DNA from: CAZEFK01 sp964511405 | GTDB taxonomy: Bacteria; Pseudomonadota; Alphaproteobacteria; Elsterales; Elsteraceae | Length of the DNA: 30,279 nucleotides | Assembly (NCBI GenBank): GCA_964511405.1 | Contig: CAZEFK010000080.1 | Location: 1 to 30,279, forward strand | Direction of reading: 5' to 3' | Shown here: piece by piece, positions 13,958 through 20,683 of the stretch | How positions within the stretch are numbered: the first letter of the stretch is position 1 | Layout of the letters: each line of letters opens with the position of its first letter | Notes under the pieces: model-generated | What the model was told of the DNA's origin: nothing | Database searches by the model: none | Seen by the model: the letters and a program-made list of their open reading frames with translations, nothing else | Translations under genes and position numbers: made by a program

Positions 13958-14524
13958 TCACAGGCGCCCCTGTGCCCGGCCAACAAGCACCCCGGTTGCC
14001 TCGACCACCTGACGGACGGCGCTGGGCTCATAGAGGTCCAGCAGGTGCCGGGCCGCATCCTCGGTCACGCCCAGGCGCTCGGCCAAGCCGCCGAGTGACA
14101 GCCCCGCCGTGCGCTGCGCCTCGTACAGCGCGAGCTTGGCCGCCGCCAGCGCCGGGAGTGCGATCACCGGTCGCCCAGCAGCAGGCGACGCGGCCGGCAG
14201 CGGCAACCCGCCCTCGACGCAACCAACCAGCGCCGTCATCAGCGCGTCCAGGCCCATGGCGCGCGCCTCGGCCTTGTCGGCGCCATAGGTGATCGCCTCG
14301 GGCACGTCGGGGAAGGTGACGGTGAAGCCGCCATCCGGCTCGCGCGCAAAGTGCACGGGGTAGCTGCGGCCGCGTGGAAGGGCGCCGACCGCGATCAGCG
14401 CATCAATCCCCAGAACTTCGATCGCGGGCCGGAACTCGGCCAGTTCCTTGTCGGTCAGCGGCGGGATCTCGCTGTCATCCCAATCCGCCTGGCTGATGTG
14501 ATCCGGCTTGCGTGTCTCGGGCAT
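13958..14524 (-). CDS. BrnA-like leader fused to a HicB-like antitoxin with helix-turn-helix
   Basis: 188 residues from ATG 14524 (GTGAGG about 7 bp upstream). Residues 1-38 (MPETRKPDHISQADWDDSEI, PPLTDKELAEFRPAIEVLG) read like the N-terminus of BrnA antitoxins. Residues about 52-105 form a HicB fold: YPVHFAREPDGGFTVTFPDV, PEAITYGADKAEARAMGLDA. The last about 60 residues are an XRE-like helix-turn-helix (KLALYEAQRTAGLSLGGLAE, RLGVTEDAARHLLDLYEPS). No HicA or BrnT gene is next to it. It is the third gene of a minus-strand operon after a HigB/HigA-like pair, 30 bp downstream of higA. It may act as a DNA-binding regulator or as an antitoxin for a toxin elsewhere. Confidence 0.8.
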   Translation of the reverse strand: MPETRKPDHISQADWDDSEIPPLTDKELAEFRPAIEVLGIDALIAVGALPRGRSYPVHFAREPDGGFTVTFPDVPEAITYGADKAEARAMGLDALMTALVGCVEGGLPLPAASPAAGRPVIALPALAAAKLALYEAQRTAGLSLGGLAERLGVTEDAARHLLDLYEPSAVRQVVEATGVLVGRAQGRL

Positions 14525-14554
14525 GGCCAGCCTCACTTTCGCGGTGCGCGTTTC

Positions 14555-14851
14555 TCAGCCCCCGATGCTCAGCAGCCGCTTCATCGTCTCCGGCTCGGCG
14601 TCGATCGCCTTGATCAGCAGCCGGGCGGCGCCGGTCGGCCGCCGCTGCCGCTGCTCCCACTTCCGCAGGGTCGGCAGGCTTACACCGAACGCCGCGGCGA
14701 ACTTGCCCTGGCTCATGCCGAGCTTCTGCCGGGCCGCCTTCACGTCGACCACCTCGACCTGATGAACCACGGCGCCGGTGGCCTCGTCGCGAGCGAAGGC
14801 GATCGCCTCGTCCATGCCCGCCTTGATGTCTTCGAACGCGCTCTTGGTCAT
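14555..14851 (-). CDS. HigA/NadS-like XRE antitoxin
   Basis: 98 residues. N-terminal MTKSAFEDIKAGMDEAIAFA, then a VHQVEVVDVKAARQKLGMSQ leader and the HTH (GKFAAAFGVSLPTLRKWEQR, QRRPTGAARLL). The 'KLGMSQGKFAAAFGVSLPTLRKWEQ' motif is the signature of the HigA/NadS group. The ATG at 14851 overlaps the toxin stop by 4 bp (ATGA). It should neutralise the toxin and repress the operon from the palindrome at 15190-15246. Confidence 0.9.
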   Translation of the reverse strand: MTKSAFEDIKAGMDEAIAFARDEATGAVVHQVEVVDVKAARQKLGMSQGKFAAAFGVSLPTLRKWEQRQRRPTGAARLLIKAIDAEPETMKRLLSIGG

Positions 14852-15183
14852 GATGCGGAAACTCCATAGGTCTCGGCCAGGATCTCCGAAAGCTCGACCA
14901 GGTCGGCCAGCTCGGCCTTCGACAGGTTGTCCTTCTCGTTCTTGGCGAAGACGGTCAGCAGGAACGTCGGGAGGCGGTCGCTGTGGAAGTAGTAGATGAT
15001 CCGCACCCCGCCACTCTTGCCCCGGCCGCTGACGGCGAAGCGCACCTTGCGCAAAGCACCGGCCAGCGACACACCGCAGGTCGGATCCTGGGCGATCATG
15101 TCGATCGCCGCGGTCCGCTCCTCGGCCGTCATGCACTTCTCCGCCCGAGCCTGAAAATGACGGGTTTCCACGACGGTGTGCAT
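14848..15183 (-). CDS. HigB/RelE-type toxin
   Basis: 111 residues, toxin-first order as in higBA. The start MHTVVETRHFQARAEKCMTA is followed by EERTAAIDMIAQDPTCGVSL, AGALRKVRFAVSGRGKSGGV, RIIYYFHSDRLPTFLLTVFA and KNEKDNLSKAELADL. The 'RKVRFA--GRGKSGG-R--YY' and 'L--FAKNEK-NLS--E' motifs mark the RelE-like HigB group that cleaves mRNA on the ribosome. The catalytic region is intact. Upstream lies a 57-bp imperfect palindrome. Confidence 0.9.
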   Translation of the reverse strand: MHTVVETRHFQARAEKCMTAEERTAAIDMIAQDPTCGVSLAGALRKVRFAVSGRGKSGGVRIIYYFHSDRLPTFLLTVFAKNEKDNLSKAELADLVELSEILAETYGVSAS

Positions 15184-15189
15184 GGCCAC

Positions 15190-15246
15190 AATATAACCCG
15201 GTGGGTCATTTTCGGCCAGCCGAAATGTGTCCCAATGGGTTATATT
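15190..15246 (-). promoter_or_regulatory. 57-bp imperfect palindrome upstream of the higBA-like operon
   Basis: AATATAACCC (15190-15199) and GGGTTATATT (15237-15246) are perfect inverse copies, and an inner pair (CATTTTCGGC / GCCGAAATG) lies near the centre with one base mismatch. It is placed immediately before the toxin ATG at 15183, so it probably overlaps the promoter and is bound by the HigA-like antitoxin. Confidence 0.75.
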
Positions 15247-15406
15247 TCTGACGGCCTTTCGAGCAGATCTCGGGGCTGAACCGGCCCGTGCCGGCCGTCG
15301 GCGGCTCGCGCATCGCGCCTGGGCACGTTGGGCGGTTACGCATGGGTCCGCTCGGACGGCGGCCCCTTGCGCCCCTCGGCCACCGCAGGAGTGACAGGAG
15401 TCGGCG

Positions 15407-15832
15407 ACGACCACCTATCCGACCGAGATCCGCCAGGACGAGGACGGGTCATGGCTGGTGACCTTCCCCGACGTGCCGGAGGCTCACACGGCCGCGGCCG
15501 ATCGCGACGCGGCGCTGGCCCAGGCGGCTGACTGCCTGGCCGCGGCCCTGGGCGCCTACGTCCATCTGCGCCGGCCGATCCCTGTGCCGTCCGCCATCAC
15601 GGGCCTGGCCCCTGTGACGCTGGCGCCACTGCTGACGGCCAAGCTGGCGCTCTACACCGCAATGCAGGACGCCCGCGTCAGCAACGTCGAGCTGGCGCGC
15701 CGGATGGGCCTGACCGAGGGCGCGATCCGCAAGCTGCTGGACCTGGACCGGGCCAGCCACATCGACCAAGTGGCCGCGGCGCTGGCCGCCCTGGGCAAGC
15801 GCCTTTCGATCAGCGTGCTGGACGCCACCTGA
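15407..15832 (+). CDS. HicB-like antitoxin/regulator, start codon apparently lost (ACG)
   Basis: The reading frame from 15407 gives TTYPTEIRQDEDGSWLVTFP, then DVPEAHTAAADRDAALAQAA, a HicB fold, followed by an XRE-like helix-turn-helix (KLALYTAMQDARVSNVELAR, RMGLTEGAIRKLLDLDRAS). The in-frame stop at 15392-15394 leaves no ATG, GTG or TTG before the HicB domain; where a start is expected, 7 bp after a good AGGAG (15396-15400), the codon is ACG (15407). The first GTG, at 15458, would remove the first two strands. So the gene has a rare ACG start or a start-codon mutation. It is paralogous to the HicB/HTH part of the 13958-14524 gene and also lacks a HicA partner. Confidence 0.7.
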   Translation, partial: TTTYPTEIRQDEDGSWLVTFPDVPEAHTAAADRDAALAQAADCLAAALGAYVHLRRPIPVPSAITGLAPVTLAPLLTAKLALYTAMQDARVSNVELARRMGLTEGAIRKLLDLDRASHIDQVAAALAALGKRLSISVLDAT

Positions 15833-15974
15833 GGCCGACGGTCGAGCCGGGGCGCGCGGGCAAACCGCGGCCTGGGCGGGGTTTTCGGCGCGGCGCTGCA
15901 AGCCCTCCTGTTGGAGCAGCATCCGTGCGGCCGCATCGGTTGCCGGGTAAATGCCGGCCCCACAGGCAATTGGC

Positions 15975-15993
15975 GCCCGCCTCGTAGGCGGGC
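15975..15993 (-). terminator. Hairpin after the XRE gene
   Basis: GCCCGCCT (15975-15982) and AGGCGGGC (15986-15993) form an 8-bp stem with a 3-base loop, 18 bp beyond the stop of the minus-strand XRE gene. No T run follows on either strand. The surrounding 15833-16011 has no gene. Confidence 0.45.
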
Positions 15994-16011
15994 TCAATGC
16001 CTGCTTCTGCC

Positions 16012-16308
16012 TCAGGCCAGGCTTTCGAGCGGCGCGCCCAGGGCGCCGGCCAGCGCCTTCAGCGCGGCGAACAATCCCGGCTTCTTCCCGGTCTCGATCT
16101 CCGAGATGTAGCTGATCACGCCGGCCGCGTCGCTGAGCTGCGACAGGGTCAGGCCGCGATGCTCGCGCCAGGCGCGCAGCGGCCGGACGCCCTCGACGAT
16201 GATGCGCTGCACGACCTCGCCCGGGATGCCCGGGGCGGTGCCGGCGGCCACGGCCGCGCGGTCCTCGCGGACGGCCAGGCGATCCTGCAGGTCTTCGTCA
16301 TCGGCCAT
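16012..16308 (-). CDS. XRE-family regulator, orphan antitoxin-like
   Basis: 98 residues from ATG 16308. The N-terminus (MADDEDLQDRLAVREDRAAV) and the region PGIPGEVVQRIIVEGVRPLR AWREHRG lead into the HTH LTLSQLSDAAGVISYISEIE, then TGKKPGLFAALKALAGAL. This is the HTH antitoxin type normally encoded after a RelE toxin; no toxin gene is found upstream in 16309-16606. An ATG at 16320 is less likely because GGAGG lies only 1 bp away. It may regulate the neighbouring genes or counteract a toxin elsewhere. Confidence 0.82.
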   Translation of the reverse strand: MADDEDLQDRLAVREDRAAVAAGTAPGIPGEVVQRIIVEGVRPLRAWREHRGLTLSQLSDAAGVISYISEIETGKKPGLFAALKALAGALGAPLESLA

Positions 16309-16606
16309 CGGCGCGTCCATTCCTCCGAGGCGAAAGGTTGCGGGCGGCGACCTCAAATGCGCCCGGTGGGCACAATACGGCGACCGCGCCCGACAGGCGA
16401 TCGGCGTCCATGGGCGAGCGCTTGCCAGCGGCGGCAGTGTTCTGCTGGTACCACGGCGGCGCCACTCCCCAAACTGGCGTCGTGTTCATGACGCGCTCTG
16501 GGCCGCCGCCGCGCGGCCAGCATTGGGACGGGCTGGCAAGTGGTCGCATTTCCCGACTTCGCTCTGGGTTCTGCATCGGTAGCGACGCCGGCTGTCCAAA
16601 AACGGC
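16309..16606. other. Intergenic region without a supported gene
   Basis: No open frame here has a ribosome-binding site or protein-like composition. It marks the change from GC-rich sequence to the AT-rich 16.6-17.05 kb region. Confidence 0.4.
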
Positions 16607-16930
16607 CTATGCTCGCAGACGCTCCACCTCGTCTCGCAACCTTTCTAGTAAGATTTTGAAATTGGCCCAGTTATTGCGCATCATCTCGATCACCGGCATT
16701 CTTTCAAACTCATCGTAAGGAGAGGTGATTTCGTCCTCTAATCTATAAACCCCGTTCTCTCCGAACCTATTCATCTGGTCTATGTTTAGTTTTTCCCTGC
16801 GAACCTCTGCTATGATCTTTATGGCAGTTTCGCTCAGCATTGCCTGATTTCTCCAGGACCCTTCATCGAATTCTATTGTCCATGGAATGGGAAATCTCGG
16901 CCAATTTGGAGCTGCGCCATCATCAATCAT
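16607..16930 (-). CDS. AT-rich hypothetical protein (107 aa), probably the C-terminal part of a split gene
   Basis: The ORF starts at ATG 16930 (GGGA immediately before). It encodes a soluble domain: DDGAAPNWPRFPIPWTIEFD, EGSWRNQAMLSETAIKIIAE, VRREKLNIDQMNRFGENGVY, FERMPVIEMMRNNWANFKIL. Base composition is far more AT-rich than the neighbours. The frame is open upstream of this ATG (LLVSPIEVASTTIDQIDTIS) to the TAA at 16994-16996 that ends the next upstream ORF in the same frame, so both ORFs were probably once one gene. No family recognised. Confidence 0.6.
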   Translation of the reverse strand: MIDDGAAPNWPRFPIPWTIEFDEGSWRNQAMLSETAIKIIAEVRREKLNIDQMNRFGENGVYRLEDEITSPYDEFERMPVIEMMRNNWANFKILLERLRDEVERLRA

Positions 16931-16993
16931 TCCCGAAATCGTATCTATCTGGTCAATCGTTGTAGACGCAACCTCGATAGGCGAGACGAGAAG

Positions 16994-17371
16994 TTAAAGA
17001 ATGTGCGTCATATAGGAAATCTTCAGATTTCTCGCCTCAACGTCTTGTTTTTTCATTTGGCTAACTGCCGCCCTGTAGGCAAGAACTGCTCCGAGCAAGG
17101 CGAGAACACCGGCCAACACCGTCAATCCGCCCAGTATCCAGGCCGAGGATATTGCCGCATGGGCCTGGACGGCCGCCGCATCGGCCGTCGCAGCCGCCTG
17201 GATATGGGCGGCTTCGATAGCTGCTGCTGCTTGCACCCGGGCAGCTTCTACCGCTGCGGCCGCCTGAACCTGCGCCGCCTCACGGGTGGCATCTGCTGCG
17301 CGCATGGCGTCAAGCGTTGCCATCGCCTCTGCCGGTGTCAGAGTTGTGACAAGCCCCTGATCAGGCTCCAT
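16994..17371 (-). CDS. Ala-rich membrane-anchored protein with four 11-residue repeats
   Basis: 125 residues from ATG 17371, with GAGGAG 8 bp upstream. Residues about 25-72 hold four hendecad repeats: EAAQVQAAAAV, EAARVQAAAAI, EAAHIQAAATA and DAAAVQAHAAI, predicted to form an extended coiled coil. A single transmembrane helix follows (ILGGLTVLAGVLALLGAVLA), then a short basic tail (YRAAVSQMKKQDVEAR). The stop TAA is in frame with the AT-rich ORF that ends at 16607; the switch to AT-rich sequence begins before the stop. Intact, it would be about 254 residues: coiled coil, one membrane helix, soluble C-terminal domain. The function is unknown. Confidence 0.65.
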   Translation of the reverse strand: MEPDQGLVTTLTPAEAMATLDAMRAADATREAAQVQAAAAVEAARVQAAAAIEAAHIQAAATADAAAVQAHAAISSAWILGGLTVLAGVLALLGAVLAYRAAVSQMKKQDVEARNLKISYMTHIL

Positions 17372-17440
17372 GCCCCCGCTCCTCGGCGGAGATGGCCTTT
17401 GGCCTACATTTCCCGGCCCAAATTGGCGCCAACGAGGACA

Positions 17441-17686
17441 TCATGGAGCGGTGCCGCCCTTGCGGAGCCGCACGCCCGGCCCGCCGCCATTCTCCGCGAT
17501 GAACTCGACACCGGCCGCTTCGAGGGCGGCGCGGATGGCCTCGATCGCCCTTGCCTGAGGCTTCGTCTTGTCGGCTTCGAAGCGATCTAAGGTAGCTGTG
17601 GACACGCCAGATCGCTCCGATAAATGGTCGCGAGACCATCCTATGAGCGCCCTGGCGGCACGCACCTGCGCAGCATGCAATTTCAT
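17441..17686 (-). CDS. XRE-family helix-turn-helix protein (81 aa)
   Basis: Single HTH domain: MKLHAAQVRAARALIGWSRD, HLSERSGVSTATLDRFEADK, TKPQARAIEAIRAALEAAGV. The 'QVRAARALIGWSR--LA---GVS--T---FE' pattern is very common in alphaproteobacterial chromosomes and prophages; the C-terminal 'ALEAAGVEFI-ENGGGPGVRL' is also typical. It is divergent from the 17792 operon, with a hairpin between, and may repress that operon. Confidence 0.88.
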   Translation of the reverse strand: MKLHAAQVRAARALIGWSRDHLSERSGVSTATLDRFEADKTKPQARAIEAIRAALEAAGVEFIAENGGGPGVRLRKGGTAP

Positions 17687-17724
17687 GTGGACAGCCTGAC
17701 GGAAATCCCATCAGACTTCAAGTA

Positions 17725-17754
17725 GCCGAGCGGGTGCTGGAACACCCGCTCGGC
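17725..17754. promoter_or_regulatory. 12-bp perfect stem-loop between divergent genes
   Basis: GCCGAGCGGGTG (17725-17736) pairs with CACCCGCTCGGC (17743-17754) with loop CTGGAA. It lies between the start of the XRE gene and the start of the rightward operon, so a terminator for incoming transcription or an mRNA leader element are both possible; no T run follows. Confidence 0.45.
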
Positions 17755-17791
17755 CTTCACCATCAACGAAGTCCCGAGGAGGATTCATCAG

Positions 17792-18253
17792 ATGGCTATC
17801 GAGCATACCACGGCCGCGCACCCGCGCGCGCCGAACGATGACGTGCACCCCGTCGCCACCCGCCGGGGGCCGATTGGCGGCATCGCCGTCCTGGCCGTAG
17901 GCGCCTCAGCATTGACCGCCGGCGCGGCCTCGGCGATCGCCGCAACGACCGCGCCCGTCGACGACCCGCATGTCGAGTTGGCCAAGCGCCTGGCCGCTGC
18001 AAACCGGGCCTACGAGGTAGCGGTGACGGCCAATCCGCATGGCAACCCCACGGTCGTCCGCGCTTGCCACGCCATCTCCGACGTCGAGGACGCGATCATG
18101 GAGGCGGAGGCCGTAACCCTGCCCGGCCTGCTGCTCAAGCTCGACGTCTACGCCGGGGACATCCTGGGTGCGGATCCGGCGAAGGATGACCGCGACGACT
18201 GGATGCTGCGACGCATCCTCGAGGACGTCCGCGCCATGGCGGTGCGCGCATGA
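17792..18253 (+). CDS. Hypothetical protein with N-terminal hydrophobic segment (153 aa)
   Basis: GGAGG about 9 bp before ATG 17792. A polar start is followed by TRRGPIGGIAVLAVGASALT and AGAASAIAAT (residues about 23-52), which resembles a twin-arginine type signal or a membrane anchor. The rest is soluble and helical: VDDPHVELAKRLAAANRAYE, ACHAISDVEDAIMEAEAVTL, PGLLLKLDVYAGDIL. First of three genes coupled by ATGA overlaps. No family recognised; similar small proteins are found in islands of Rhodospirillales genomes from memory. Confidence 0.65.
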   Translation: MAIEHTTAAHPRAPNDDVHPVATRRGPIGGIAVLAVGASALTAGAASAIAATTAPVDDPHVELAKRLAAANRAYEVAVTANPHGNPTVVRACHAISDVEDAIMEAEAVTLPGLLLKLDVYAGDILGADPAKDDRDDWMLRRILEDVRAMAVRA

Positions 18254-18990
18254 GCCCCGCGACCACGTCTCCCGGCAGGCCGACGCGCACCATCGCCGAG
18301 TGGCACGCTGAGGCCGAGCGCCAGCGCCAGCTGATGAACGAGGCGAACGCCCGCGGCGAGTACGTCGACGACGCCGACTACCTGCGCGCCCTCGATGGCC
18401 TTCCGCGGGATCTGGCCGACGCCGCGGCACTCCTGCGGCACCTGCACTATCTGGCAGAGGGCGACGGACGCCCCTCGGACGAGACGGTCCGGAGCATTGC
18501 CCAGCGGGTCCTGCTGGTGATCGAGCGCCCCGGTGCTGCTGCGGGCCCGGTGTCGCGCCAGACGATGCCGGCGACCGACACCGAGGTCATGGCAATCGCC
18601 CGGCGCTTCAAGGCGCTCGACGACGCCCACGCCGAGGCCGATGAACAGATGATCGCGGCGGAGGCCGGCAGTGTCGAGCATGGTCGTGCGGAAGCGGCCA
18701 TGGACGAAGCCGCCGACAAGATCGATGCATACCGGGCGATCATCGGCCTGATGGCCAGCCACGGCATCGTCGATGCGGCGATCCAGGTGATGCTGGCGGC
18801 TGATGAGATCGACCCGATCGGCCGCGAAGGCGCTCTCGAATCGGCCAAGGAACGCGCGCAGCGGGCGACCAGGCACCTCAACTCGGCCCTCGCCGCCCTG
18901 GTCGATGAAGGCGGCCTCGACCTCGTTCCGTTCGGCGGCCATCGGTTCTGCGCAAGGCTGCCCGTGCCGGCCGCCAAGGTGACGCCATGA
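18250..18990 (+). CDS. Hypothetical helical protein (246 aa)
   Basis: Start overlaps the upstream stop (ATGA). Almost entirely helical and acidic: IAEWHAEAERQRQLMNEANA, DDADYLRALDGLPRDLADAA, EVMAIARRFKALDDAHAEAD, RAEAAMDEAADKIDAYRAII. The repeated His/Asp/Glu-rich helices could form a bundle. It lacks known catalytic motifs or a membrane segment. The product is probably cytoplasmic and may partner the flanking coupled genes. Confidence 0.65.
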   Translation: MSPATTSPGRPTRTIAEWHAEAERQRQLMNEANARGEYVDDADYLRALDGLPRDLADAAALLRHLHYLAEGDGRPSDETVRSIAQRVLLVIERPGAAAGPVSRQTMPATDTEVMAIARRFKALDDAHAEADEQMIAAEAGSVEHGRAEAAMDEAADKIDAYRAIIGLMASHGIVDAAIQVMLAADEIDPIGREGALESAKERAQRATRHLNSALAALVDEGGLDLVPFGGHRFCARLPVPAAKVTP

Positions 18991-19460
18991 CCGGGCTCGT
19001 GATCCCGCTGCCCGGCGTCGACTTGGCCCCGCTCGTCGGCGGCCGCCGTCACCGCGCGCCAAAGCGGGAGCCGTTCCATCCGGACTATCCCTGGGCTTGG
19101 GCGGCGACGGCGCTCATGGGGCCCAACCGCGTCAAGGTTCGCTATGTGGTCGACGAAAGCGCGACATGCAATCTGGTGTCACGTGCCCGCCTGGACGAGG
19201 TCGAATGCCCCCTCCCCGACGGGATAACCATCAAGGGACGGTGGTGTTCAGCTTATAGTTATACTTTGACGCAACCGTTCGATGGCGGCGGGACCGTCTC
19301 GATTGACGCTTTCATGGCGCCGCTCAGGGACCCCAGCATCGACATGTTCCTCTGCAAGCCGCCCTTCCGCACCCCGGACAACGTTCTGACCTTCCCGACG
19401 CGCGCTGGTGCGGACGTGAAGCCGCGGAAGCACGGCGCCACGGCCCGCCAACGCGGCTGA
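18987..19460 (+). CDS. Hypothetical protein (157 aa)
   Basis: ATGA overlap at the start. The sequence contains PKREPFHPDYPWAWAATALM and strands NRVKVRYVVDESATCNLVSR, then KGRWCSAYSYTLTQPFDGGG and TVSIDAFMAPLRDPSIDMFL, suggesting a beta-rich fold. Three Cys residues are spaced irregularly. A short segment from about 19230 to 19270 is more AT-rich. No family recognised. A GC-rich stem-loop follows 8 bp after the stop. Confidence 0.62.
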   Translation: MTGLVIPLPGVDLAPLVGGRRHRAPKREPFHPDYPWAWAATALMGPNRVKVRYVVDESATCNLVSRARLDEVECPLPDGITIKGRWCSAYSYTLTQPFDGGGTVSIDAFMAPLRDPSIDMFLCKPPFRTPDNVLTFPTRAGADVKPRKHGATARQRG

Positions 19461-19468
19461 CCACCACC

Positions 19469-19497
19469 AGCCCGGCCGGCGGCGTGTCGGCCGGGCT
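19469..19497 (+). terminator. GC-rich stem-loop after the three-gene operon
   Basis: AGCCCGGCCG (19469-19478) pairs with CGGCCGGGCT (19488-19497), loop of 9 bases, 8 bp after the stop at 19460. A weak T content follows. Part of it (19478-19496) is repeated at 19971-19989. Confidence 0.6.
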
Positions 19498-19579
19498 ACC
19501 TCGTCGGTATTCCCTGCCTTACGATTGGACGATCACAAGCTGTGCTGTGCCAAGCGGCCGCCGCGTGGAGACGTCCACC

Positions 19580-19915
19580 ATGCCAATCGACAAGCCTGGA
19601 ACACCGCCCCTCGCCGACCCCTTGGCGGCCATGTGCGCCGAGGCACTACGGATCGACGCTGAGGCCATGGCCGCGCAGGACGCAGGGGAGGACTCGGCCG
19701 ATGCTCTCCGAAGCCGCTGGCATGCGCTGAATGCCGAGATCCGCCGAACGGTGCCTCGCTCCCCCGAGGGCCTGATGGCCCAATTCGAGCAAGCCCAGCA
19801 GGATGCCCACCTCGAGGGCAGCGAGGAGCTGGTGGTGATCTTGGAGTCCCTACGGAACGGCGTCTGCCAGATGCTGGGGCTGCCGTTCGTGCCGTGGAAG
19901 GAGCCAGACCTGTGA
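19580..19915 (+). CDS. Hypothetical helical protein (111 aa)
   Basis: ATG 19580 has GGAG 8 bp upstream and starts MPIDKPGTPPLADPLAAMCA; an in-frame start at 19484 lies in the preceding terminator and was not used. The protein is helical: EALRIDAEAMAAQDAGEDSA, RSRWHALNAEIRRTVPRSPE, GLMAQFEQAQQDAHLEGSEE, LVVILESLRNGVCQMLGLPF. No recognised family or motif. Confidence 0.6.
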   Translation: MPIDKPGTPPLADPLAAMCAEALRIDAEAMAAQDAGEDSADALRSRWHALNAEIRRTVPRSPEGLMAQFEQAQQDAHLEGSEELVVILESLRNGVCQMLGLPFVPWKEPDL

Positions 19916-20356
19916 TGGTTGCATGCCCCCATCGGAGCACGGTCCGGTCCTAGCTGCGCCGGCTTACCGAGGCGGCGTGTCGGCCGGGCATCTTGCGCAG
20001 CCGCGCGAAGGGCGCCTTCGCGATGAAGCCCCCTTTGGCGGCGCCCGGTTTCCATGTGTCAGGATGACCGGAAACCCCGCGGCGGCAGCCCATCCCCTTT
20101 TTGCCTCGGCCGAGGCGGAATTCTCCGATCATGTCGGTGGGGTCCGCCGCGGGCAGGATAGGGCTGTCGCGTGAGGGCCGTCCAGCCGGCGAGGCATCGT
20201 GGTCGCGGCCGGCATGCACCAGGCGCCCGCCCGCGCCGTGGCCTGGCTGTCGTGGCGGCCAGGGCCGGAGGCGGCGGCTACCCTCGGCCGGCAGCGGTGC
20301 CGGAGCGCGACCGAGACACCCGCCCAGCACCATCCGATCGGATCGAGGACCGCCCC
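19916..20356. other. 441-base stretch without a supported gene
   Basis: Open frames on both strands here are Arg/Pro-rich and lack ribosome-binding sites. The only structure noted is a 19-bp exact repeat (19971-19989) of part of the terminator at 19478-19496. It may contain the remains of a decayed gene, but no protein signal is strong enough to name. Confidence 0.4.
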
Positions 20357-20634
20357 ATGGCCGACACCACCCGGGTCCCCTGCCCCTTCGTCCGCGATGA
20401 CATCACGCGCTGTCCCGGGCACATCGTCAGCTTCGCTGCCGAAAAGGCCGACCTGTCATGGACGCAGGACGAAGCCGGCGCCTGGCGGCTGCACATGGGC
20501 CGGCCACGGTCGCGGTTCCGCCTGTTTTGCAGCGAGCGCGGGGACCATGCCAGCTATAGCGGCCCGGGTCCGAGCAGATGGCACTGGAGCTGGAGCAGCT
20601 GCCGGCGGGGCTGCGGGCGGTGATCTACGGGTGA
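20357..20634 (+). pseudogene. Small conserved hypothetical protein, frameshifted near its C-terminus
   Basis: From ATG 20357 the frame reads MADTTRVPCPFVRDDITRCP, HIVSFAAEKADLSWTQDEAG, AWRLHMGRPRSRFRLFCSER, GDHASYSG. This matches a pattern I know from small alphaproteobacterial proteins (CP---...EAYKADL-W...WR-------RS-Y-LFCSEKG-HA). After about 20568 the frame runs into Trp/Ser/Arg noise and stops at 20623. Restoring one base gives EQMALELEQLPAGLRAVIYG ending at 20634, the expected amphipathic C-terminus. One missing base near 20570, real or an assembly error, is the simplest explanation. Confidence 0.6.
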
Positions 20635-20683
20635 AGGCGGCAGCCAAACGGACGTGAACACATCAGGAACATCCGTACCCGAC

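Noticed and set aside
13934..14098. Possible gene starting at an ATGA-like overlap after terS
   Set aside because: It runs antisense into the BrnA-HicB gene, has no recognisable content and no clear ribosome-binding site.
15328..15406. Possible HicA toxin remnant (GYAWVRSDGG) before the HicB-like gene
   Set aside because: The match to the HicA GSHR/HP core is too weak and the frame is short; probably chance.
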